Part shown: positions 32,649 through 41,130 of the stretch, one piece after another
Layout of the letters: every line of letters starts with the position of its first letter
Position numbering within the stretch: position 1 is the first letter of the stretch
Assembly (NCBI GenBank): GCA_046299555.1
Contig: JBKBHS010000001.1
Location: forward strand, 1,116,001-1,180,000
Origin: CALKJP01 sp046299555
GTDB taxonomy: Bacteria > Bacteroidota > Bacteroidia > JACCXN01
Length of the DNA stretch: 64,000 nt
Reading direction: 5' to 3'
Made by a program: the position numbers and the translations under genes
Notes under the pieces: model-generated
What the model was told of the DNA's origin: nothing
Databases searched by the model: none
What the model saw: only the letters and a program-made list of their open reading frames with translations

Positions 32649-33083
32649 TTAAAGCTTTTTTGTCATTAAATAATGCTGTATAGAATTAAAAAGAAGAAAT
32701 GTTTTTTCAACGATTTGGTAGTTACATGATAAATAAAAAGGAACTGCATTTTCGCGGGCTTGTAAAATAATCTTTTCAAGCCCAATTTCTTTAGCTTTTA
32801 GTTCGGCTGCTTGGATTAATTTTTTACCAACTCCTTTTCCCTGAGCTTTTTCTAAAACAGCCATAAATCGAATTTGGCCTTCTTTATTAGAATTTTTTTG
32901 TAATCGGCATACTCCCAAAATGTCATTTTTATCATCAATGGCCATAAAATGCAATGAAGTTTCTTCCGCATTATCTTTTTCACTGCCTTTGGGTTGATTC
33001 CATGGTTTTCTTAATACTTCCCATCGTAATTGGAAGTATTTTTCCCACTCTTCTTTTGTTTTAGGGCTGCGTATTTCAATCAT
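32649..33083 (-). CDS. GNAT family N-acetyltransferase
   Basis: 144 residues of the GCN5-related acetyltransferase fold: an IEIRSPKTKEEWEKYFQLRW N-terminal strand-helix, a central beta4 strand IRFMAVL, and the acetyl-CoA pyrophosphate loop QGKGVGKKLIQAAE (consensus Q/RxxGxG/A). The final strands NAVPFYLSCNYQIVEK are typical. The acceptor substrate is unknown. Its ATG overlaps the stop of the CoA-transferase gene (ATGA, 33080-33083), so it is translationally coupled to it. Confidence 0.88.
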   Translation of the reverse strand: MIEIRSPKTKEEWEKYFQLRWEVLRKPWNQPKGSEKDNAEETSLHFMAIDDKNDILGVCRLQKNSNKEGQIRFMAVLEKAQGKGVGKKLIQAAELKAKEIGLEKIILQARENAVPFYLSCNYQIVEKTFLLFNSIQHYLMTKKL

Positions 33084-34138
33084 TTAAAAGCAGTAATATT
33101 AAAAATACAAGTTTTAACTCGAGAGCCTATTTTATCATTTAATATTAATGATTTGCTATGTTCATCCTCAAATACTTCTTTGATGTTTTTAATTAATCCG
33201 GCCGGAATTTGATGGTAATTTAATTTTTCCATCAAATCGCTTGCTTTGTATTTAGAAATTTTTGTTTTTAATAATTGTTGTAATTCATTTCTGTTTTTAA
33301 CTCTAAGTGTATTGGTTGCAAATCGTTTATCTTCAATTAATTCATTTAAATTTAACACTTTGCAAAGTGATTGAAATTGTTTATCGTTGCCAACGGCCAA
33401 TACAATAAATTTATCATCATAGGTTTTAAAAGTTTCACCATAGGGAGCGATGTTTGGATGAAGCGAGCCTGCTGGTTTAGCTAAATGAGACGCTGTAAGC
33501 CAATTACTTGCTTGATTGGCTAATGATGCTAATGCAGCATCGTATAATGATACTTCAACTAAAGCACCTTTGTTAGTTTTTTCGCGTTGCAAAAGTGCAA
33601 TTAAAATACCTTCTTTTAATTGATGTGCTGCTAAAATATCTATTAATGCAACCGGCATTTTTATTGGTCCGCTTTCAGGAGTACCGTTCATGCTCATAAA
33701 ACCGCTCTCGGCTTGAAGTACAACATCAAATGCAGTTCGAGCATCATTGGCACCAAATCCTGAAATAGAACCAATTATTAATTTTGGATTGAGTTTTTCT
33801 ACATCTTTAGCACTTAGTTTAAATTTTTCTGCATCACCGGGTTTAAAATTAGTGATTAATATATCCGATTCTTTTATTAATTGTATAATCTTTTCATAGC
33901 CTTCAATAGAGGTAATGTCTTCAAACAAGACTTCTTTATTATAATTTACCGAAGCATAGTAAGCAGAATAAGGATTTTCAGGATTTTCGCTGCTTAATTT
34001 CCAGTGTCGAGTTACATCGCCTTTGGTTTTGGGATTTTCAATTTTTATCACTTTTGCTCCAAGTTCTGCAAAAAACATTCCAACGGCCGGACCGGCTAAA
34101 ACACTGGCTAATTCTAAAACTTTTAAATGTTGAAACAT
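33080..34138 (-). CDS. CaiB/BaiF family CoA-transferase or racemase
   Basis: 352-residue family III CoA-transferase fold. N-terminal VLELASVLAGPAVGMFFAELGAKVIKIE, then the probable catalytic Asp in MPVALIDILAAHQLKEG and the late region with IAPYGETFKTYDDKFIVLAVGN. Members either swap CoA between carboxylic acids by an aspartyl-CoA intermediate or racemise 2-methylacyl-CoA; this one cannot be placed. The start codon is 14 nt behind the 3' end of tRNA-Leu on the same strand, with no room for a separate promoter. The divergent neighbours are the methylmalonyl-CoA mutase genes, so a role in branched acyl-CoA metabolism is possible. Confidence 0.88.
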   Translation of the reverse strand: MFQHLKVLELASVLAGPAVGMFFAELGAKVIKIENPKTKGDVTRHWKLSSENPENPYSAYYASVNYNKEVLFEDITSIEGYEKIIQLIKESDILITNFKPGDAEKFKLSAKDVEKLNPKLIIGSISGFGANDARTAFDVVLQAESGFMSMNGTPESGPIKMPVALIDILAAHQLKEGILIALLQREKTNKGALVEVSLYDAALASLANQASNWLTASHLAKPAGSLHPNIAPYGETFKTYDDKFIVLAVGNDKQFQSLCKVLNLNELIEDKRFATNTLRVKNRNELQQLLKTKISKYKASDLMEKLNYHQIPAGLIKNIKEVFEDEHSKSLILNDKIGSRVKTCIFNITAFK

Positions 34139-34152
34139 TTAGAAAAGAAAAG

Positions 34153-34236
34153 TGCCCGGGACCGGATTCGAACCAGCACGCCCTTTCAGGCGCCACCACC
34201 TCAAAGTGGTGCGTCTACCAATTTCGCCACCCGGGC
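34153..34236 (-). tRNA. tRNA-Leu (anticodon GAG)
   Basis: 84-nt type II tRNA on the minus strand. The acceptor stem GCCCGGG/CCCGGGC is perfect, with discriminator A. The D arm is GCGAAATTGGTAGACGC. The anticodon arm CCACT-TTGAGGT-GGTGG has one G-U pair and gives GAG, decoding CUC/CUU. A long variable arm with the GCC TGAAA GGGC-type hairpin is as expected for leucine, and the T loop is TTCGAAT. The CCA end is not encoded. It is transcribed towards the CaiB/BaiF gene, 14 nt downstream. Confidence 0.95.
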
Positions 34237-34247
34237 AATTGTAACTG

Positions 34248-34255
34248 CAAATCTA
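34248..34255 (-). promoter_or_regulatory. -7 promoter element of tRNA-Leu
   Basis: The minus strand reads TAGATTTG, an exact TAnnTTTG match, placing the transcript start about 8 nt before the tRNA 5' end. It also appears to be the only candidate promoter for the CaiB/BaiF and GNAT genes. Confidence 0.6.
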
Positions 34256-34300
34256 CATATTATTTTTTGTACCTTGCGATGCTTTATAAAATATTGTGCT

Positions 34301-35656
34301 ATGCAAAATTTATTAGCCGAATTTTCTCCCATTAATAAACACGAATGGTTAAAACAAATTGAAAAGGAACTTAAAGGTAAAAGTATTGATTCGTTGGATT
34401 GGAAAGTAGCCGAAAATGTTATTTTAAAACCATTTTATTTGGCTGATGACTTAAAAGATTATCCCAACAAAATAAAAATAGAACTTACTCAACATAGAGA
34501 AATTTGTGAGTATATTACTGTTTTAAATGCTGAAAAGGCTAATAAAAGAGCGCTTAATGCTTTAATGCAAGGAGCTAATGCAATACATTTTGATTGTATC
34601 AATTGCGAAGTAAGTCTTGATTTTTTTAATCAGTTATTAAATGGAATTCGTTGGGAATTTATATCGATACATTTTGTAACCAATTTAGGAACCGATTTTG
34701 TAAATCATTTATATGAATGGTGTAGCAAAAATAATTTAGAAACTACGGAGCTAAAGGGAAGTATTTGTTTTGATGTATATCATCGGGAACTTTTAAAAGG
34801 GTTTACGGCTGATGAAGACGATTTTAAAAATTTTATTCTTACTTCTAATAAATTATTTCCAAACCTAAGTAATTTGGTCGTAAACGCCACCTCTTATTTA
34901 AATGCGGGTGCCAATGTTTTACAAGAATTAGCTTATACTACGGCTCATATTAATGAATATTTAAATTTACTAAAAAATTCAAGTTTACTCAATGCTATAA
35001 CTTCTATTACTGTTCAAGTAGCAATAGGTTCTTCTTATTTACAAGAAATTTCTAAACTAAGAGCATTACGTATTTTATTACAAACTGTTATTGATAAATA
35101 TAACATAAATAACGAAATTAAAATAAATGCTTTAACTGCCACTATAAACAAGAGTCATAAAGATGCGTATAATAACATGCTAAGAGCTACTACAGAGGTA
35201 ATGGCAGCAATTATAGGAGGAGCCAATTCAATTGCAGCAATGCCTTATGATCAAATTACATTAGAAACTACTGAGTTTTCGGAGAGAATAGCAAGAAATA
35301 TTCATTTGATATTATCAGAAGAATCATATTTAGATAAAGTGATTGATCCTGCTGCAGGCTCGTATTTTATAGAAACTTTAACTCAATTGTTAGCTGAAAA
35401 TGCATGGGAAAAGTACTGTGAAATTGAAGAGTCCGGAGGTTGGAAACATGCATTACATAACGGACAAATGATAAATGAAATTGAAAAAAATGCTGAAAAA
35501 GTGATTGAAGAATATAGAGAAAACAAAAAAGTATTAATTGGAGTAAATAAATATCCCAATAAAAACGATAATGAGTTAAATATTTCTAATGATTTAGCAA
35601 TCGCTACATCTGAACCAAATACTTTAACTGAGTTTGTTATTTCATCTATGTTATAA
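34301..35656 (+). CDS. mutA: methylmalonyl-CoA mutase, small (beta) subunit
   Basis: 451 residues from the ATG at 34301 (MQNLLAEFSPINKHEW). The frame is open further upstream, but only across the antisense strand of tRNA-Leu, so the later start is right. The protein is homologous to the TIM-barrel part of the catalytic subunit (for example IAAMPYDQ, ERIARNIHLILSEESYLDKVIDPAAGSYFIE) but lacks the C-terminal cobalamin-binding motif DxHxxG, as usual for the structural subunit of heterodimeric mutases. Together with MutB it interconverts succinyl-CoA and methylmalonyl-CoA. The mutB ATG follows 9 bp after the stop. Confidence 0.93.
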   Translation: MQNLLAEFSPINKHEWLKQIEKELKGKSIDSLDWKVAENVILKPFYLADDLKDYPNKIKIELTQHREICEYITVLNAEKANKRALNALMQGANAIHFDCINCEVSLDFFNQLLNGIRWEFISIHFVTNLGTDFVNHLYEWCSKNNLETTELKGSICFDVYHRELLKGFTADEDDFKNFILTSNKLFPNLSNLVVNATSYLNAGANVLQELAYTTAHINEYLNLLKNSSLLNAITSITVQVAIGSSYLQEISKLRALRILLQTVIDKYNINNEIKINALTATINKSHKDAYNNMLRATTEVMAAIIGGANSIAAMPYDQITLETTEFSERIARNIHLILSEESYLDKVIDPAAGSYFIETLTQLLAENAWEKYCEIEESGGWKHALHNGQMINEIEKNAEKVIEEYRENKKVLIGVNKYPNKNDNELNISNDLAIATSEPNTLTEFVISSML

Positions 35657-35665
35657 CATTGAAAT

Positions 35666-37789
35666 ATGAGTAGAGTAAAATTTAATAAAGATGATTTAAA
35701 ATTAGGTTTGTCATTTCAACCTAAAGAAGCCCAAGATTTTATAACTTCTGAACAAATTCATATAAAACCACATTATAGCAAAGAAGATATAATAAATTCT
35801 CCCTATTTGAATTTTGGAGCCGGTAAAGCGCCTTTTTTAAGAGGTCCTTATGCTTCTATGTACACCATTCGTCCATGGACTATTCGCCAATATGCCGGTT
35901 TTTCTACAGCTGAAGAGTCGAATGCATTTTATCGCAGAAATTTAGCTGCCGGACAAAAAGGACTTTCCGTAGCTTTTGATTTGGCAACACACAGAGGGTA
36001 TGATTCTGATCATGAACGAGTAGTAGGGGATGTTGGAAAAGCAGGAGTAGCCATTGATTCGGTGCTGGATATGAAAATTTTATTCGATCAGATTCCGCTT
36101 GATGAAATGTCCGTTTCAATGACTATGAATGGTGCCGTGCTTCCAATTATGGCATTTTATATAGTAGCAGCCGAAGAGCAAGGAGTAAAACCTGAACAGT
36201 TAAGTGGTACTATACAAAATGATATTTTAAAAGAATTTATGGTGCGCAATACTTACATCTATCCTCCCGCACCAAGTATGAAAATTATAGCCGATATTTT
36301 TGAATACACTTCGCGCCATATGCCAAAGTTTAATTCTATCAGTATTTCCGGATACCACATGCAAGAAGCAGGTGCAACGGCAGATATTGAACTGGCATAT
36401 ACCTTAGCTGATGGATTAGAATATTTACGCACCGGAATAAAAGCAGGATTAGATATAGATGATTTTGCTCCGCGTCTTTCATTTTTCTGGGCTATAGGAA
36501 TGAATCATTTTATGGAAATTGCCAAGATGCGAGCAGGAAGATTATTGTGGGCAAAAATTGTAAAACAGTTTAATCCGAAAGATGAAAAATCAATGGCTTT
36601 GCGAACACATTGCCAAACTTCTGGTTGGAGTCTTACTGAGCAAGATCCGTTTAATAACGTTGCGCGTACGTGCATTGAAGCATTGGCTGCTGCATTCGGA
36701 GGTACACAATCATTACATACCAACGCATTGGATGAAGCAATTGCTTTACCAACTGATTTTTCGGCACGTATTGCGCGTAATACGCAACTATATTTACAAG
36801 AAGAAACGGAAATATGCAAAGCAATTGATCCTTGGGCAGGCTCCTATTATGTTGAATATTTAACAGCTCAATTAGTTGAAAAAGCATGGAAGCTGATAGA
36901 AGAAGTTGAAGCCTTAGGAGGCATGGCAAAGGCAATTGAAACCGGTCTCCCTAAAATGCGTATTGAAGAAGCAGCAGCACGAAAACAAGCGCGCATTGAC
37001 AGCGGAAAAGATATTATTGTAGGAGTTAATTATAATAGAGTAGAAGAAGAAAGTAAAATAGAAATTTTAGAAGTAGATAATACCAAGGTACGATTAGCTC
37101 AAATTGAACGATTGAAAAAGTTAAAAGCAGAAAGAAACGAAAACGATGTTCAAACATCGTTAGAGGCATTAACTAAAGCTGCAGAAACAGGAAAAAGTAA
37201 TTTATTAGAGTTGGCTGTTGATGCAGCCCGTAAAAGAGCTACTTTGGGAGAAATTTCTTTTGCATTAGAAAAAGTTTATGGTAGATATAAAGCAACTATT
37301 CGCTCTTTAGCCGGTGTTTACTCTTCAGAAATTATGAATAATACCGAACTTAAAAAGGCACAAGAACTAACTGCAGAATTTGCAAAAAAAGAAGGACGCA
37401 GACCTCGTATTATGATTGCTAAAATGGGACAAGATGGACATGACCGAGGAGCTAAAGTAATTGCTACTTCATTTGCCGATATTGGTTTTGATGTAGATAT
37501 TGGTCCATTGTTTCAAACACCGGCAGAGGTTGCGAAACAAGCAGTAGAAAACGATGTGCACATTGTGGGCGTTTCATCACTTGCAGCAGGACATAAAACA
37601 TTAGTTCCCCAATTAGCAGAAGAATTAAAAAAATGGGGAAGAGATGATATTATGATTATTGTTGGTGGAGTTATTCCTAAACAAGATTATGATTATTTAT
37701 ACGAAAATGGAGCTTCCGGCATATTTGGCCCTGGAACTAATATTCCTAAAGCAGCTCAGGAAATAATAAAAGCTTTGATGCAGAGATAA
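35666..37789 (+). CDS. mutB: methylmalonyl-CoA mutase, large (alpha) subunit
   Basis: 707-residue catalytic subunit. The N-terminal TIM barrel carries substrate-binding sequences (YASMYTIRPWTIRQYAGFSTAEESN, SISGYHMQEAGAT, RTHCQTSGWSLTEQDP). The C-terminal B12 domain has the base-off motif DGHDRGAKVIA (His axial ligand), followed by VGVSSLAAGH and IVGGVIPKQDY. It depends on adenosylcobalamin and takes part in propionate or branched-chain acyl-CoA metabolism. It is cotranscribed with mutA. No epimerase or MeaB chaperone is seen within the window. Convergent with batE, 32 bp apart. Confidence 0.97.
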   Translation: MSRVKFNKDDLKLGLSFQPKEAQDFITSEQIHIKPHYSKEDIINSPYLNFGAGKAPFLRGPYASMYTIRPWTIRQYAGFSTAEESNAFYRRNLAAGQKGLSVAFDLATHRGYDSDHERVVGDVGKAGVAIDSVLDMKILFDQIPLDEMSVSMTMNGAVLPIMAFYIVAAEEQGVKPEQLSGTIQNDILKEFMVRNTYIYPPAPSMKIIADIFEYTSRHMPKFNSISISGYHMQEAGATADIELAYTLADGLEYLRTGIKAGLDIDDFAPRLSFFWAIGMNHFMEIAKMRAGRLLWAKIVKQFNPKDEKSMALRTHCQTSGWSLTEQDPFNNVARTCIEALAAAFGGTQSLHTNALDEAIALPTDFSARIARNTQLYLQEETEICKAIDPWAGSYYVEYLTAQLVEKAWKLIEEVEALGGMAKAIETGLPKMRIEEAAARKQARIDSGKDIIVGVNYNRVEEESKIEILEVDNTKVRLAQIERLKKLKAERNENDVQTSLEALTKAAETGKSNLLELAVDAARKRATLGEISFALEKVYGRYKATIRSLAGVYSSEIMNNTELKKAQELTAEFAKKEGRRPRIMIAKMGQDGHDRGAKVIATSFADIGFDVDIGPLFQTPAEVAKQAVENDVHIVGVSSLAAGHKTLVPQLAEELKKWGRDDIMIIVGGVIPKQDYDYLYENGASGIFGPGTNIPKAAQEIIKALMQR

Positions 37790-37821
37790 AAATTTGTTAA
37801 ATTATTTAGATTTTAGGGTAA

Positions 37822-38577
37822 CTAAATTTGCTCTACATCTGCAGCTTTTATCCAGCCGCTATTGCCATTGCTTAGTTTAATTTGTATCCAATCGTTTTCT
37901 TTGTTGGTTATTTTTACTTTTATGCCTTCGTGTATTACAAATAAGCGGGTGGCTTTTTCATCAGGAGATGATAATACATTAACACTTGGAGCCATTAAAA
38001 TTGCATAGGAATTATCTACTTCATTTTTCTTTTGTTCAAAACCAAGTATAGTAAATAATATAGATAAAATAACTATTGCAATGCCTGAAAAAAATCCAAT
38101 TTTTTTGTAAAGACTATTGGATGAAAATAAAAACAATAAAAATCCTGCCAATGCCAGTAACATGGTTTTAATCGCCAACCATCCCCATCTATCGGCAGTT
38201 TTTGATTTTATTAATTCGTTTATTACAGATGTTATGAATAGTTGAGGTAATTCTTCTACTTTATCCTTAATATGTGTATTGGCTAATTTTAAATTGTGTA
38301 AAAGTTCTTCATCTGCTGCATTTATTTTTTTTGCTTTTTCATAATATAATATTGCCTTAGGATATTCTTGTAATTTGTAATAACAATTACCTAAGTTGTA
38401 GTATAATTCAAACGAATAAAAATTGTCGTTTATTAATTTTTGATAGCTTTCTATTGCTTCTTTGTATTTTCCTTCTTTATATAAATTGTTACCAATGGCA
38501 AAATAGTCTTCAGAGCCTGCTAATGTTATAAGCGGGAAAAGTAATAATGCTAATATAAATTTATGTTTCAACATCAT
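37822..38577 (-). CDS. batE: BatE: TPR and SH3-domain aerotolerance protein
   Basis: 251 residues: a signal peptide to about residue 21; TPR repeats (AIGNNLYKEGKYKEAIESYQ, FELYYNLGNCYYKLQEYPKAILYYEKA); two transmembrane helices in the middle (TMLLALAGFLLFLFSS, FFSGIAIVILSILFTILGF); and a C-terminal bacterial SH3-like domain (VNVLSSPDEKATRLFVIHEG, NGNSGWIKAADVEQI). It is the last gene of the Bat operon; its ATG overlaps the batD stop by 4 bp. Bat proteins form an envelope complex first linked to aerotolerance in Bacteroides; the precise function remains unclear. Confidence 0.88.
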   Translation of the reverse strand: MMLKHKFILALLLFPLITLAGSEDYFAIGNNLYKEGKYKEAIESYQKLINDNFYSFELYYNLGNCYYKLQEYPKAILYYEKAKKINAADEELLHNLKLANTHIKDKVEELPQLFITSVINELIKSKTADRWGWLAIKTMLLALAGFLLFLFSSNSLYKKIGFFSGIAIVILSILFTILGFEQKKNEVDNSYAILMAPSVNVLSSPDEKATRLFVIHEGIKVKITNKENDWIQIKLSNGNSGWIKAADVEQI

Positions 38578-40451
38578 TTTATCTCCTCCTCTAATTTATG
38601 AATACATTGTTCTGCTTGTGCAAATATTTGTTGCATTGGCAATGCTGCAGATGGGGCGAATCGTGCAAACTCGCACTGGTCAAGAGTATCAATTAAATAC
38701 TTTATACTTTCTGAACTTACTTTTTTCTCTTGTAATTTTTCTTTGATACTTTCTTTATTCAATTGGGATTTTTCGATATTCAGTTTAAATGAAATATAAT
38801 CGTATAAAGCTTTAAAAACTTCTTCATAAAATAAATTTGCGGCATTTGATTCCATTTGTTTTTTAGCTTGTGCTAAATGCTTGGAAGCTATTTTATTTGC
38901 TTTTTTAAAGTTTACTTTAGCGGTGTCTTTTTGATTTTCAAAATATTGATTGCGAATAATCCAAATGCTTATAAAAATAAATATGGGTAATATCCATAGT
39001 ATATAAAAAAGTAATGAACCAATAAAATGATTTTTTTTCTGTTCCAGAATGGTAGTTGTTTTTATATAATTGATATCGCTTGCAAGAACTTGAATATCTT
39101 GTTTTGAAATACCACTGCTTACTACTATTTCTTCGTTATCACCTTTTTCAACTTCAATTACAATATCATCTGTTTTAATAGTTTCGTATTTCCCGTTTTC
39201 ATTGTTAAAATATGAAAAATATAAGCCCGGAATAGTGTAAATACCCTGATGACGAGGAATTAATAAATATTCAAATGTTCTGCTACCAGAAACTCCTGAG
39301 GCACTTACGCTAATATTATCTTTAACTTTAGGTTCATAACTCTCTATATCGGTTGGAAATTCAGGTTTAGGAGCTTCAATAAGTTTTAGATTACCCTTTC
39401 CACTTAAAATGTAGCTTAGGCTTATGGCTTCATTGGCTTTTAATTTGGTTTTATTTATTTTACTTTCAAATTGAAATTTACCTACGGCACCGTTAAAACC
39501 ATCGGGCTTGTTTTTTTCAGGAAGGGGTTTAACTTCAATTTTTACAGGCTTGCTTTTTACGGTGTATGCTACATCCTGATAGCTTCCAAAGAATTGATCG
39601 AAAATGCTTCTTGAGCGGTTATTGTTTCTAATACGTAATACCAAATCCATTTCAATAGGGTCTATTTCTAAAGTACCCGTTCTTTGAGGAAACAAAATAG
39701 TTTTTTTTAGTTCGGCAACATAATATTGCACGCCATCAATATTTTCTTTTACTAATTGTGCTTGACCTTTGTTATCAATGTCCTGACTCCAAAATCCATT
39801 TAATACCGGAAGTTTTTTTACATTGTTGCTAACAATATCAACTCGAGTATAAATTTTATAAGTAGCGGTTATTTGTTCTCCAATATATGCGCTTTTTTTA
39901 TCTACATTGACTTTTAAAAATATTTCTTCTTTTAAATTTACTGTTTGTGGTTTTTGTTTTTGTGTTTGATTGGAATAAGGGTCAAATGGATCAAAAGGGT
40001 CAAAAGGATCAAAAAATGGATGTTGATGAGGTTGTGCTTGTTGCTTTTGTTGTTGAGGAGGAGTTCCTTTAATAACTTCAATTGTTAATTCATTGGAAGT
40101 ATATGTTTTTCCACCAACTTCGATACTGGCACTTTTTATGGTATATATACCTTCCTTTTCGGCTAATAAGATATAAGTAAATGAAAGTGACTGTGATGAC
40201 TTGCCATTAATCCATTGGAAACTTGATGATTGATTAGGACCGCCAACAACACGTAATCCATTAAATGCCGGAGCTTTAAAATTATTCCCATTACTATTAA
40301 TTGTAAATGTAACTTGAAATGTTTCTCCTGTTACTACTTTGTTTTTATTTACTTTAGCGGTAAAGCTTACATCATCAGCAAAGGTTAATAAAGCAAGAAA
40401 TATTCCTGCTAAAAATATAAATGTTCGTTTTATATCAATGTTGTAACACAT
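38574..40451 (-). CDS. batD: BatD: envelope protein of the Bat operon
   Basis: 625 residues. Signal peptide to about residue 25 (FLALLTFADD). The large periplasmic part consists of Ig-like beta-sandwiches (VSFTAKVNKNKVVTGETFQVTFTINS, KIEVKPLPEKNKP, FQFESKINKTKLKANEAISLSYILSGKGNLKLIEAP). One transmembrane helix lies near residue 475 (HFIGSLLFYILWILPIFIFISIW), followed by a cytoplasmic helical tail. A short repeat FDPFDPFDP comes from a 9-bp tandem repeat at 39979-40014. Organisation and length match BatD (oxygen-tolerance family). It is situated between batC (7 bp gap) and batE (4 bp overlap). Confidence 0.9.
   Translation of the reverse strand: MCYNIDIKRTFIFLAGIFLALLTFADDVSFTAKVNKNKVVTGETFQVTFTINSNGNNFKAPAFNGLRVVGGPNQSSSFQWINGKSSQSLSFTYILLAEKEGIYTIKSASIEVGGKTYTSNELTIEVIKGTPPQQQKQQAQPHQHPFFDPFDPFDPFDPYSNQTQKQKPQTVNLKEEIFLKVNVDKKSAYIGEQITATYKIYTRVDIVSNNVKKLPVLNGFWSQDIDNKGQAQLVKENIDGVQYYVAELKKTILFPQRTGTLEIDPIEMDLVLRIRNNNRSRSIFDQFFGSYQDVAYTVKSKPVKIEVKPLPEKNKPDGFNGAVGKFQFESKINKTKLKANEAISLSYILSGKGNLKLIEAPKPEFPTDIESYEPKVKDNISVSASGVSGSRTFEYLLIPRHQGIYTIPGLYFSYFNNENGKYETIKTDDIVIEVEKGDNEEIVVSSGISKQDIQVLASDINYIKTTTILEQKKNHFIGSLLFYILWILPIFIFISIWIIRNQYFENQKDTAKVNFKKANKIASKHLAQAKKQMESNAANLFYEEVFKALYDYISFKLNIEKSQLNKESIKEKLQEKKVSSESIKYLIDTLDQCEFARFAPSAALPMQQIFAQAEQCIHKLEEEIK
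39979..40014. repeat. 9-bp tandem repeat inside batD
   Basis: Four copies of GGgTCAAAa/GGaTCAAAa in a row. In frame on the minus strand they encode the FDP repeats of BatD. Copy number could vary without shifting the frame. Confidence 0.8.
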
Positions 40452-40458
40452 AAATTTA

Positions 40459-41130
40459 TTACCAATCTTTTTCTATTTGAACTTTTACAGCTTCTTTGCT
40501 TTTATTGCGTTTTTCTTGTGTATTTTTTTCTTCATTTTGCAAAGCTTCCAACATTCGCTTGGCATCTTCTTTCGACATCTGATTTTGTTGCTGCTGCTGT
40601 TGTTGTTCCTGATTTGTTTGTTCTTGTTTTTGTTCTTCTTTCTTTTCTTCTTGTTTATTTTGTTGCTGTTGTTGCTGATTTTGATTTTGCTGCTGTTGCT
40701 GTTGTTGTTTTAATTTTTCTAAAGCATAAGCTAAATTATAACGAGTATCTTCATCCTTTGGATTAAGCTTTAGCGATTGCTTATAAGCCTTTACAGCTTC
40801 TTGCAGCTTTTCAGTTTTTAAATAAGCATTTCCAATGTTGTGATAAGCTTTTGCTTGTTTTTCTTTATCATTAGCAGTGTTTGCAAATGTATTAAACTGT
40901 TGCAGCGCTTCATCAAATTTGTTTTGTTTGTAAAAAGCATTACCTAAATTATAATTACTGACATTATTATTAGGATTTTTTTCAATAGCTTTTAAGTAGC
41001 TTTGTTCTGCTTCGGCAAATTTGTTTTCTTTATACAGTTTATTGCCTTCGCGAATAAATTTATTTTCTTGTTGTGCTAAAGACAACGAGCTGCTCAAAAC
41101 AAAAGTTACTATAAACAGGCATTCTCTCAT
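40459..41130 (-). CDS. batC: BatC: TPR protein with glutamine-rich C-terminus
   Basis: 223 residues. Signal peptide ending near SLAQQ, then three TPR motifs (GNKLYKENKFAEAEQSYLKAIEKNPNN, YNLGNAFYKQNKFDEALQQF, HNIGNAYLKTEKLQEAVKAYKQSLKLNPKDE). From about residue 143 to 190 the chain is almost entirely Gln, Asn, Glu and Lys, with runs of six or seven Gln. A Lys-rich tail follows. Polyglutamine-rich tails are seen in other BatC proteins. The start overlaps the batB stop (4 bp). Encoded by CAA/CAG runs at about 40570-40715. Confidence 0.88.
   Translation of the reverse strand: MRECLFIVTFVLSSSLSLAQQENKFIREGNKLYKENKFAEAEQSYLKAIEKNPNNNVSNYNLGNAFYKQNKFDEALQQFNTFANTANDKEKQAKAYHNIGNAYLKTEKLQEAVKAYKQSLKLNPKDEDTRYNLAYALEKLKQQQQQQQNQNQQQQQQNKQEEKKEEQKQEQTNQEQQQQQQQNQMSKEDAKRMLEALQNEEKNTQEKRNKSKEAVKVQIEKDW

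Noticed and set aside
34127..34300. N-terminal extension of the methylmalonyl-CoA mutase small subunit
   Set aside because: This stretch reads through the antisense strand of tRNA-Leu; the homologous protein begins at the ATG at 34301.
40477..40766. Leu/Phe- and Val/Ala-rich open frames on the plus strand
   Set aside because: They are antisense readings of the polyglutamine tract of batC.
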